DNA from: Melastoma dodecandrum
Taxonomy: Eukaryota > Streptophyta > Magnoliopsida > Myrtales > Melastomataceae
Assembly (NCBI GenBank): GCA_029817715.1
Contig: JARUPY010000539.1
Span: 3,881,501-3,945,500 of the forward strand
DNA length: 64,000 nt
Direction of reading: 5' to 3'
Shown here piece after piece: positions 10,154 to 19,833 of this stretch; positions within the stretch are counted from its first letter, which is position 1; every line of letters starts with the position of its first letter. A model generated the notes under the pieces. The model was given only the letters and a program-made list of their open reading frames with translations, was not told the origin of the DNA and searched no databases. A program made the position numbers and the translations under genes.

Positions 10154-11199
10154 ATGACGACTGTTGGCGCCGCGGCAAAGTTCGATCCCTCACGGGTCTA
10201 TTCCACCAATATCACTCCCCTGGCACCGATTCATTCCGAGTCTCTGCTTGTCTGATCCACATCCATGATGATGACCTGCGCTGCGGCCTTCACAAACATC
10301 TCCGGGAGTACAAATCCCAACCTTTTTTTTTATTGTTCTGAAAATGAGGGATCTGGTAAAAAACAATGGTTAATGTTTCATATATATATATAGACAGACG
10401 TGTGAAGGGGTATTAATGAAGAAACCAGTGAGTAATTCAAACATTACCCAAGCTGTGGTATTGATCGCCCCCAGCTGATCTCGCCGACGAGCAGATGATC
10501 AACATCCCGACTTGCTTCAATTTAATGGCGACTCTTAAACTGACAGCAACCCCCCAGGAATTGCGGTGTGGGGTCAGGGGAGAGTTTTGACTCTTGGAAG
10601 GACTTCCCTGCCATCATGCCGACCATAAGAGACCTCCCTGGGCCTTGATGACCAACAAAAAGATGCCAGCCCCTACAGTACCGAACCAACACAACACCAA
10701 ACGGTGTTGTGTTGGGGGACACCGACAGCAACTCCTAGCAGTGGCTGCTCCGAACCGCTGTTCTAAACATTTGGAACATAAGTGTATCATCAAAACATAT
10801 TAGAATTGTCTTGCAAACTTCTCGTGGATGGTTCAGTCTGTGGGGTGGAAACTGCGCCTTCTAATATCGCGAGTAGAATTGTAAAGAGATAATCCAAATA
10901 ACATAAAAGGGTAAAATCGGGATGTAGTAGTTTTAAGGGCCTCGGTTCCAAATGGGCCGGGCCTTGACAGAAGGGTGAAATACTTGAGTGGGCTTAAAAC
11001 AAGTCTCATGTTTTGGAAAGCAAAAAGCCGAGGCCCAATATCAAATTAAGGGGGCAAATGGTTCGTAGACAAAAAGTTAAACGGGAGACAATGTTTTATT
11101 TGGTCCGTAGCTTAAGAGTTAAATATGTGTGGGGATGGGGATAAGATAGAAAGAACTATCACCACCTCCACCAACACGTAATCGTTAATTAAAAAAAAA
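10154..11199. other. 3' flank of TIR-NBS copy 1; no gene recognised
   Basis: Nearly identical to 45817-46845 apart from a (TA)n length difference at 10380. Short frames (for example 10594-10803) have no recognisable domain and are matched only by the duplicate. A small perfect inverted repeat around CAACACAACACC / GGTGTTGTGTTG lies at 10689-10713. Confidence 0.6.
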
Positions 11200-11770
11200 G
11201 GCAAATTATCGATATTTAGCCCCACCAATAGGCCAACTTTATGTTTTGGCGTATCATTTTAAAAATTTTAAATTTGGTCTTATTTCGATTTTACTTTTGG
11301 ATTTAGCCCTATTCGTAACGGCCGTTACCTTGTCGACGTTAAACTATACATTATCTGACGTATCATTAATTTTTTTTTTATTCTGACGTGGACTATCATG
11401 CTATCGGGTACGAAATAAACCAAGAAAGAGGGTTTAGGGTTAGGGTTCTACTACGCTGGTGATTTGGGATTAATCGATTCTTCTGCGATTCTAGGCCGAG
11501 TGGATTGTCATTCCTCGATTCCTTCGTTGTGCTTCCTTCCAGTAAGTTGATTATGTTTGTTTATTCCTTCGTTGTGCTTTCTCCCAGAGTGGTTCTTAAC
11601 TGGGTTTGCTTGGGTTGATGTAAGGGATTGTTGCGCATACCTAACTGTTCTTGATCGTGGATAGGTCAGAATAAAGTGCCTTTCGATGGACATGCATGTA
11701 GGTGGTGTAGTGTCATAGGGGAACAGATTTGAGTACGTTGGTGATAGGGTGTTCAAATAAGGTAACGTAT
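11200..11770 (+). mobile_element. MULE 5' end fragment, unit A
   Basis: Starts GGCAAATTATCGATATTT after an A-run and matches the left end of the MULE at 46846 through about 47400. It includes the terminal inverted repeat and the telomere-like AGGGTTTAGGGTTAGGG near 11428. At about 11768-11773 it is joined directly to intron 1 of CBSX, so the rest of the MULE and CBSX exon 1 are missing. The element is non-functional. Confidence 0.75.
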
Positions 11771-11773
11771 ACA

Positions 11774-13108
11774 GTCTCCCGTGGCAGTTGCTTTTTGACT
11801 GTCTTGCTTTAGATTTTGCGTTTTGGCTTTTGGTGAAGTTTGATTTATGCTGTCGCTGTTCGAGTTCAGTCTGATGGCTAGGCATCCCTAGTAGGATTCT
11901 CAATTTTTTTTATGAGTTTCATGCTTAAGTAGACAAGGCATCTCTTCTTTTCCAGATTTCAGTTTGATCATTTCAGCTGGATGTCACTGAAAGTGAGGTA
12001 ACATAATGATTCCATCTCAGATTTGTTTAGCAAGGGCAAAACCTCTGTATGAAATGTCAAAAAAAAAAGGTATGACATAAGGGTTCCTCATATGGTTTTA
12101 TCGCCTGAGCATGGTTAGTCACATATGCCTTGTAAGTAAATTTTCTAGGCGTACATGAGGAAGACAAGAAATCTGTTATGGTATCTTTGGTAATCCTAAG
12201 ATGAAAGATCAAGGAGTAAGAGGCTATGAGCTAGCTATGTTTTGGGGTGAAATTTGGTGATGTGAAAGTAACACTTTTCTTAAATCTGACATCACATGAG
12301 TGATGCTGTTACATTATTCGTGTTTTAATCAGTCAATTGATTGACAGAAATGTCCTTTATGGTAGATTGGATTCATCTGTTTCTTTATTCTATTTTCTTT
12401 TCATATTGATGAAGAATCAGTACAGGTGATTATGGCCTTTCTTGGATCTGACATTATCAACGTATATTAGTGAACTCACACTGTTGATTATTCACAGTCG
12501 AAAAACAATGCATATACTGTTGGTGATTTCATGACTAGAAAAGAGGACTTGCATATTGTAAAGCCCAATACTACTGTCGACAAAGGTACTTCCATTTATC
12601 TTTTTTTATGCATGTTATTTTATCTGTAGTTTCTGGAACATATTTTATTGACTACTTTTTCTTCTTTTTCTTTGGGCAGCACTTGAGATGTTTGTGGAAA
12701 ACAGGATAACTGGGTTTCCAGTAGTTGATGACGATTGGAAATTGGTATGCTAGTATTAATTTTCTTGGTTGTATGTGGTTCCTTTGGTTGCTTAAACCTG
12801 TTTCATTTAACTAAACTTGGGATGCCCCATGTTTTAAAGGCCCCCATGTGTTGTGGCTGTTAGAAGTAGACATAAAACAAAAATTGTATCCATTTAGAGC
12901 AGGCTGATATGCTTTTCTTTTGGAAACAACCACAAGTCATGATAAAAGTAGAAGTTAAGTTAATGGATTTACATAATCTCGGCTGATTTAAAGCATTGCA
13001 TTATGCCTTGAGCCTCTCATCACATCCTTACGTTGATTTCAGTCTTTTTCTCTTTCAAATTAGATTCTCCTTACTGTATTTACAACTCGATGTTTTTACA
13101 ACATGATG
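11774..13108 (+). pseudogene. CBSX fragment, unit A (exons 2 and 3 only)
   Basis: This corresponds to 51034-52340 of the intact gene. Exon 2 (12498-12585, starting SKNNAYTVGDFM) and exon 3 (12680-12744, ALEMFVENRITG) keep good splice sites and open frames. One substitution gives Phe instead of Leu in exon 3. Exon 1 with the transit peptide was lost at the MULE junction. Exons 4-8 are missing because the sequence switches in intron 3 to a ribosomal protein L6 retrocopy. There is also a 26-bp length difference in intron 3 near 13040. It cannot make a functional CBSX. Confidence 0.85.
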
Positions 13109-13640
13109 TTTTTCCTTAAGATTTGTTGGGTTGGGTTCAAGGCCAGGGCAGAAGCAGAAGGAAGGCTGTTGTTCCTCAAGTTGGGATACAATCACGAGGT
13201 TGATCTAACCGTCCCTCCAACTGTTCGCGTGTTTTGTTTCAAGAACAATGTGGTTTGCTGCACGGGAATAGATAAGTAGAGGGTTCACCAGTTCGCCGCC
13301 TCCGTTCGAAGTTGCAAGCCTCTTGAAGTCTACAAAAGGAAAGGGATAATGTACATTGAGGAAGTCATCAAGAAGAAGCAAGGAAAGGAGTCAAAGTGAG
13401 CTGCCAATAAGTTTATAGTATAATTTAGGACAGGCCGAAATGGATGACTGAGAGTTAGCAGTACTTGTTAGCTTGCTTTGTACTGCCCCAATTGATATTA
13501 CCTTCTGTAGCAGCACTTTTTGCCTCATTCGGCAGGCAGCTTCCGTTTCAGCTGGAAATTAGTTATTGATGCTTTAATGAACATGTTTATTTTTCCTCAC
13601 TGGACCCCATTTTCCTTTTTTATTTTTAATTGATTTTTTA
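13109..13640 (+). pseudogene. Processed pseudogene of mitochondrial ribosomal protein L6
   Basis: From about 13112 the sequence reads without introns as a plant-type mitochondrial L6 protein: FKARAEAEGRLLFLKLGY, then TVPPTVRVFCFKNNVVCC, then an in-frame TAG at 13277-13279 after GIDK, then RVHQFAASVRSCKP and the Lys-rich end VIKKKQGKESK with a stop at about 13398-13400. Only a few residues of the N-terminus are missing. The likely 3' untranslated region follows. The lack of introns, the truncated start and the insertion into a CBSX intron fit a retrocopy, although a clear poly-A tail is not seen. The family assignment rests on recognition of the conserved protein, not on a search. Confidence 0.72.
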
Positions 13641-14037
13641 AGAATCGATTTAGTTTCTGATCAAATCGGCATAAATAGTCAAGCAACGTGAATATTACTT
13701 GATGTTGCTCGAGGATGATGACCCTCGAGAAGACAGTCCCAGTGTAAGCACTCCAAAAGTATTCCGATCTCTAATGTTGCTCGTTTTGCTTCCGGTGATC
13801 AACTCATGTATAGCATGCATCATCTCTTCTGAAGAAGTTCCAAAGAATCGATAAAATCATCCCATGAACTGGACTATGTGTCCTTCAGTTTGGTGGACTA
13901 ACCAACTCCAGGAGGAAGCACGACAAGCTGTTGAGCGATTCACGATTCACGAGCATTGTGATGACAACAGAGTTGAATACAGTCCGTCAGTAATGGCGGC
14001 CACGAGGTTTGTTAGCCATGAGGTTTGTTTGCCTGGA

Positions 14038-15980
14038 CTCTAGCCCGACTAACGTTTGACTTTTGTCAAGTCGGGCTTGGGCCAGATGACAAGCCGAGCT
14101 GGATAGTTCGCTGACCGGCCCGACTCATTAACACCATAGGTCTGCCTATGTTTTAATCTTCACCGTCTTCTCCTTTTGTCATTTGAACTGGAGCTGTGAT
14201 TTGCGAATCCCATCTTTTGCGTAGTCGGTAGGGTTTTCGTGGTTTCGTGATGCGATGTTTATTCCGGAGTCGCGTTTTGCCTGTTACGATTTCGTCTCCT
14301 CAGATTTGGTCTCGTGTCTTGGATGATACTGAGACCTGTGGGAGTGGTCGATTGGGTGATTCTACTAGCTTTTGTTGGCAGTGGTATGTGAGGACGTGAG
14401 TTTGGTTGTACTAAGGGAATCCAATCCCTACTTTTCACAGACTAAATTCCTAGCTGACTTCGTCAGGCAGCGATAACCGATAACTTTTATCTGGTCTTTT
14501 TGCAGGGGAAAGGTGTGTTGTTAGACTTATCTCTTCGAATTAAGCGATGCTTATAGGAGTTGAAATGAGGTATTCATATGATCTTTACAGATTTGGATCA
14601 TTCCAATAATATATAGAGATCCAAATTTTTCAAAAGATCAATCCTTAGTCTCAGCGAGAGTGAAAACAATCAATTGCTTCAATTTAAGGACTTGATAGGT
14701 TGCCAGCTGTGGAAGACGGGCATCATTACCTATATAACATTGTTTCTTTCAGTTCTTCCTACCCTTACTCCACACAGCAACGAGTAAACGCATAGGATTA
14801 CGAGGGACATGCCTGGAGGAGGAAGTTTGGGACAGACATGATCTCGGAGACGGCGAAGAGGTTAGGGATAGAGGTGGCCTCCCCTATCAAGGCAGCGACG
14901 ATAGAGGCAGAAGAGGAAGAATCTCCGCCAGCCTTTAGGGACGCGGAGGGAGTGCCAGGTTGAAGGGGAGGACGAGTAAGGCTTGAGGAGGAAGTTATTA
15001 ATGGAGGATCGGAGCTTGGAGAAGTCGTAGGTCGGGGGGCTTGGGGAGGGTGAGGTGGAGAGATGCAGAGGAGGTGAAAGGGGCCTAGGGTTCTGAGGAG
15101 GGGATCTTTCAGGAAAGGGTGGACAAGCCCTTCAATCCTAACATTTCATATTTTTTGCCATAAACATGGATCATGGGTGAGATCCATACGTGAAATGAGC
15201 CTAAAAAAATTTGGTTTATTTGGAATATCGAAATAATTAAAGTAAAATATCGAAACCGAACTAAAAATCGAAATTTTAAAAAACTTAACATCGAACCAAA
15301 AACAGAATATGGAATACCGAATTTCAAATATCGAAATGTCAAAACTTCGATTCGGTATTTGGAATTCCAAACTTTTTGCTCACCTCTAGGTGGAATGATC
15401 CAAATCTGTAAAGATCATACGAATACCTCATTTCAATTCCTATAAGCGAGTTTATCACCACTTCATCAATAACGCATCATTCCTAAACTCTAACAACACG
15501 CCTTTCCTCTACAAAAAGACCAGAAAAAGCTAACGATTATCTCTGCTTGACGACGTTGGCCAGGAATTTAGTCCGTGAAAAGTAGGGACTGGGATTCCCT
15601 TGATACAACCAAACCCAAGTCCTCACAGACAAAACACTGCCAACAAAGCTCATAAAAACACCTAATCGAACACTCCCACCGGTCTCATTATCATCCAAGA
15701 CACGAGACCAAATCTGAGGGGATGAAATCGTAGCTGGCGAAACGCGACTCCGGAATAAACATCGCATCACGAAACCACGAAAACCCTACCGACCACGCAA
15801 AAGATGGGATTCGCAAATCACAGCTCCAATTCAAATGAGAAAAGGAGAAAGAGGGTAAAGTTTAAAACCTAGGCAGACTTAGGATGTTAATGAGCCGGGC
15901 CGGCTCGCAAACTATTCGGCCGACTTGTCTACTGGGCCCGAGCCTAGTTTGACAAAAGTCAAACATTAGTATGGCTTAAG
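14038..15980. repeat. Long inverted repeat element (arms about 570-590 bp, loop about 785 bp)
   Basis: The left arm 14038-14606 is the reverse complement of about 15393-15980, with mismatches and small indels. The arms share TTTGACTTTTGTCAA, GAGCTGTGATTTGCGAATCC and CTTTACAGATTTGGATCATT. The outer ends read like hAT-type ends (GTTAATGAGCCGG on one side). The right arm carries a 77-codon minus-strand frame (15537-15770), matched on the left arm with stops. The loop includes a GC-rich stretch with no recognised product (14770-15110) and an AT-rich segment (15175-15393). A transposon with long terminal inverted repeats or a head-to-head duplication are both possible. Confidence 0.7.
15175..15393 (-). 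mobile_element. Possible hAT-type MITE fragment
   Basis: Read on the minus strand this begins AGGTGAGCAAAAAGTTTGGA and continues with repeated ATTCGGTATT and GAAATTTCGAT motifs, the style of plant non-autonomous hAT ends. A matching second end and 8-bp target duplication were not found, so this is tentative. Confidence 0.35.
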
Positions 15981-16099
15981 ACCAGGCTCAGGCTTTACTT
16001 TTTATAGTTAAGTCGGGCTCGGGCAGACTTCCCGTTTCGATAAGTTGTTCGGCCTTGCTCAATAAATTTTATAAATAATTAAAAACTATATAAAATAAA

Positions 16100-16802
16100 T
16101 TTAAAAAAATTAAAATTTAGGGCTTGGATTGGGAAACGGGCGTTGTCATAAATGTAGAAAGTAGGTTCGTAAAAAAGATTTCACTCCCACATCTCACCTT
16201 CGATTTTACCGAAAAATGATTTTTAATTCTTTTTAACTCGTAACAACCCCTGTACTCAAGAATTCTCTCTCTTTATCATCAATCGAATAACTGTTTGCGA
16301 CCCAAGATTCTATTTTATCACCGATTCTATTAACATTTACATTTTTTTTCTTATCAATGAAAAGATCTCTTTACTTGTATGACTTAAATGTCTCGTATTT
16401 TTCGAAAAAGTGATTTGGTGAATGGGATTTGATATGATACCCACGGGATATCTTTGAGATTGATATTCTTCTTAGAAAATATTAATTTGACCCCATAAGC
16501 GGGACCACCGCCCCTAGCATGTCACAAACGGAACTCGGTATTTCTTAACGAAATAAAGGTGTTTAAAAAGTTTTTGCAAATTTTATCCAGAACCAACAAA
16601 ATTGACTAAATTTAAGGATGGTTACTTTGACTATTTGGGGTGTCCCAGCAAGAACGAAAAGGGTGTTCCCAGCAATAAAGGAATTCGAAAGTGACACTGA
16701 CGTCGTCAAGATGACGTGGGCGTGATTATTAAAAATATAAGGCCAAAGTTAAATAAAGGGGCATTTAGGACCGAGTGTTTCTCGGTATAAACTAGCCAAC
16801 AA
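16100..16802. other. Upstream flank of TIR copy 3, shared with units A and B
   Basis: Matches 43080-43600 and, over part of its length, 6690-7060. It keeps a stretch (about 16325-16510) that is deleted at about 43313 in unit B. No gene is seen. Confidence 0.65.
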
Positions 16803-17443
16803 ATGATGCGACTATTTGCTCATTTGGAAGGAATGCAGCCCCTCCATAAGGCTCAGCGACAGATTCATCGTATGCTCCTCCTACTACGTCCAGCTGCCCC
16901 TCCCCGGATAACTTCCACGTCTTCCTCAGCTTCCGAGGGCGTGACGTCCGGAACACTTACCTTAGCCACCTCCACCGTGCTCTCAAACGAGAGGGTATCC
17001 GAGCTTATGTCGATGGTCAGGACCTCCAAAGTGGAGATGCCATCACCCCCTCGCTCAAGAAGGCCATATGGAGCTTGAGGATCACCATCATCATCTTCTC
17101 CGTCAACTACGCCTCCTCCCGCTGGTGCCTAGATGAGCTAGCCCAGATAATGGATCGTAGGAAACAGGGCAAGCTCGTCGTGAAGCTGGTATTCTACAGG
17201 GTTGAACCACGGGAGGTGAGGATGCTGAGGGATAGCTTTGCGAAGGCCCTCGCTGCACATGAGCTGAAGCTTGGGAAGTACTCCCACGTAGTGAGGAGAT
17301 GGAGGGAAGCACTGCGTGAAGCCGGTAACTTGTCTGGTTTGCATCTTGATGAGAACGGGTATGCATGCACCTTCTTCCCCGTTTCAATCTTTGATAATGG
17401 GCAAGCACGTTATCAACCTGTTCATTCAGTACACACCTTATAA
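16803..17443 (+). pseudogene. TIR-domain fragment, copy 3
   Basis: The TIR frame is open from about 16860 to 17443 and contains FLSFRGRDVR, SRWCLDEL and VFYRVEPREVR, but no ATG precedes it. The ATG at 16803 leads into a different frame because this copy lacks one G present in copy 1 (GGCTCAG instead of GGCTGCAG). The intron-1 donor (GTATGCATGC) is still present near 17358. About 40 bases further on, at about 17400, the sequence switches from TIR intron 1 to a PYROXD2-like gene, so the NB-ARC part is missing. Confidence 0.78.
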
Positions 17444-18188
17444 TCCCTCAGATGGCCGCTGGACTGATCCTGCTTGTAGGGTGACTCGGGTAGTTCCCAA
17501 ACTTGAGGACACTGTTCAAAATTCACATGCACAAGACATTTCCAATATGCATGCGGTTTCCAATGTCCTTAGTAATCTGATCTCTGAAATAACAAATTCA
17601 CCGCAGAACTCATTTGCCAACAGATGTTTTTCCCTGATTGATGAATATACCCCTGGATTTAGCTCTTCCATCATTGGCTCTGATATGTTGACTCCACCAA
17701 ACCTGGAGCGAGAAATTGGTCTAACAGGTATGTTGTCTGTCTTGATCTCCTATACGAAAATCGAACTGCAATTATAATAGGTCACTAGAAATAACAGACC
17801 CAAAGTCGCTAGTTGTTCCTCTCATCTTTGTTGGTTCTGGTTGATGATTGAGGGATTCTTGCTATCACTCTCTCTAAATTGGCCAACCTATTCATAGGAG
17901 GTAATATTTTCCATGGTGCCATGGGTCTGGATGCTCTCTTTCTGATGCGCCCAGTGAAAGGATGGTAAGTATTCACGTCTATGAGGAAATTGTGAGCAAG
18001 TCCCCCATTTGTGGCCATTTACAGGTAATGACTCATTTTTGTGTGGTGGATGCAGGTCCAACTATCGTACGCCTGTCCCAGGATTGTATCTGTGCGGGAG
18101 TGGGGCACATCCTGGTGGCGGCGTGATGGGAGCACCAGGACGTAATGCCGCTCAGTTGGTTCTCCATGATTTGAAGAGGCGAAGTTAG
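17401..18188 (+). pseudogene. 3' exons of a PYROXD2-like FAD oxidoreductase
   Basis: Three exons with GT-AG borders and matching phases: about 17403-17727 (GKHVINLFIQYTPY ... YTPGFSSSIIG ... LTPPNLEREIGLTG), 17898-17964 (GNIFHGAMGLDALFLMRPV) and 18056-18188 ([20 protein letters not shown], then a stop at 18186-18188). This is the C-terminal part of the pyridine nucleotide-disulfide oxidoreductase domain 2 / phytoene-desaturase-like family, including the Gly-rich FAD-contact motif near the C-terminus. The N-terminal Rossmann part is absent. The frame is intact, so the rearrangement may be recent or the exons may be transcribed from the TIR promoter. Confidence 0.75.
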
Positions 18189-18970
18189 TTGGTTAAGACA
18201 AAATGCTTTCCTTGTGGGACGTTGTTGGTTGAAGGAAATCACGATTCCTGCGCTAGCGATGGGAGCTATGTTGAATTATTGTTGTTTGCCAAGATATCTC
18301 TAATATTCAGTGTTGTTATTGGAGTATCAGTCGATGCCCCCCCCCCCCCCAAAAAAAAAAATAACCGATGTCGACTGCTGCAACTGATAGAGCCTGTCTC
18401 GAATTCCAGTAGCAGCTCAGACCAATGTTGGTTGCCCGTGTATGGCTCTGGATGTTGATAATTTTTTATGAGGCATTACAGGTAAATTGGCTCTCTCTTA
18501 TGTTGCTTATGTTCAGTGACGGGCGTTTATCATTTCGAAATGAACACTTATTTAGAAGAAAATGTTCTCTCGTGAAATGAAATTGTGCGAGTTTACTTGT
18601 AAAGACTGGTTGACAAACAAAACTTCAAGTCCAAAATTACCCGGTTTGAACATTACCAGCCGCGTGTCTCGAGATAACCTTTGGTATTGCCAATTTTATC
18701 TGATCGTGAATTACAAGATATTGCTAAAGCCTTTGAAAGGATTTTTACTAGAGTTGGATTTATTAGAGGTCGAGTCAGAGTCCGACAAAGATGTGTCAGG
18801 CTTACAATTCCTGCCTGCCTCAGACTCTCACATTTCTTACTAATTACTATCGTTCGTAAAGTCTTGTCTTTAAGGAACACAAAAATTGTTTAGTATATAT
18901 ATATATATCAGATTTGTGTTATTGCTTTTATTGAAGTTAAGGCGATAATTTACATGGAAATAAATATAGG
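18189..18970. other. Downstream of PYROXD2-like fragment; no gene recognised
   Basis: Probably its 3' flank. It contains a C13/A11 homopolymer junction at 18340-18361 and a (TA)n run at 18894-18908 near the left edge of EPRV copy B. Short frames here have no recognisable product. Confidence 0.55.
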
Positions 18971-19017
18971 TAAGATGCTCCGGAGATAAGGACAACCAAG
19001 TACCCTACTAAAGATTA

Positions 19018-19833
19018 TTGCCTGCATTGCCACCCATGGATAAGCCAGTAGTAGTTGTCAGTGCACCTGTTACTCTAGATTCTAGCCCCTCGTTTTGCAA
19101 ATCCATAGCCTCTAGATTAGATTGTTTATATGAAATTTCTCACCAGAATATTTCAAATAACAATCAAATCACCGACACCACCATTCATTTGCTCAATCCG
19201 TATACAGCCTTCAGACAGCCTTCAACAAGCTCCATTAGACGCATAAGATCGCTCATCCGCCGACCTGGCTCATCAGTGCTCGAATATATCCAGGCCGGCA
19301 AAGTTAATCAACCTCATATATTGACCACACAGAGAGAGCAATTTGTATATCTCCAATTGCCTACAGATTTTTCAAGGCAATAGTCCCAAAAAGGCTACAC
19401 CCATCTCCATTTCGGAGCCATCAGACTGGCCTTGACCTATCATGTAGGAAATGTTTGCCAGTAACAGCAAGAATGGCTTTACTGAACACAGGGTTTGTTG
19501 ATTACCAATATGCCTTTGAATGCAAGAACAATATTTGTTACGTTATATCCTAATTTCTGCATTTCTCTACAAAATCCTAAATTATTAAGCGCCTTGCAAG
19601 TACAGTTGCAGATTTGTGGACCTCAACAGGATCCAAACTCGATAGAGACTACCTTGCATTATCAGATGTCCTACAAGGTACAAAATCATGCTCTGGATCT
19701 TAAAGTCCCTGATGAGTCTAACGATGCTTTGATGATTACAGCTGATTATCACCACCCTAGCACTCCTACTTGTCTGCATATATCCAGACAGATCTCGAAG
19801 AATGAGTTGCTCAAGCTCCTTCCAGAAAAATAG
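19018..19833 (+). pseudogene. EPRV copy B movement protein, broken
   Basis: The first part (19018-19380, 121 codons) is open from an ATG; an in-frame TAG follows at 19381. Directly after it is the conserved movement-protein segment HLHFGAIRLALTYH (about 19400-19440) in the same frame, then another stop, and the rest continues in a different frame (19495-19833). This matches the 30K-type movement proteins of caulimovirids, which enlarge plasmodesmata for cell-to-cell spread. At least two disabling changes are visible. Confidence 0.75.

Noticed and set aside
16803..17078. ATG-initiated frame over the TIR region of copy 3 (also 43604-43933)
   Set aside because: It is out of frame with the TIR domain, and the peptide (Ser/Thr/Pro-rich) has no relation to the conserved sequence.
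18340..18361. Poly-C/poly-A run as a retroposition poly-A tail
   Set aside because: No cDNA-like gene end precedes it and no target duplication was found; it may be a sequencing or slippage feature.
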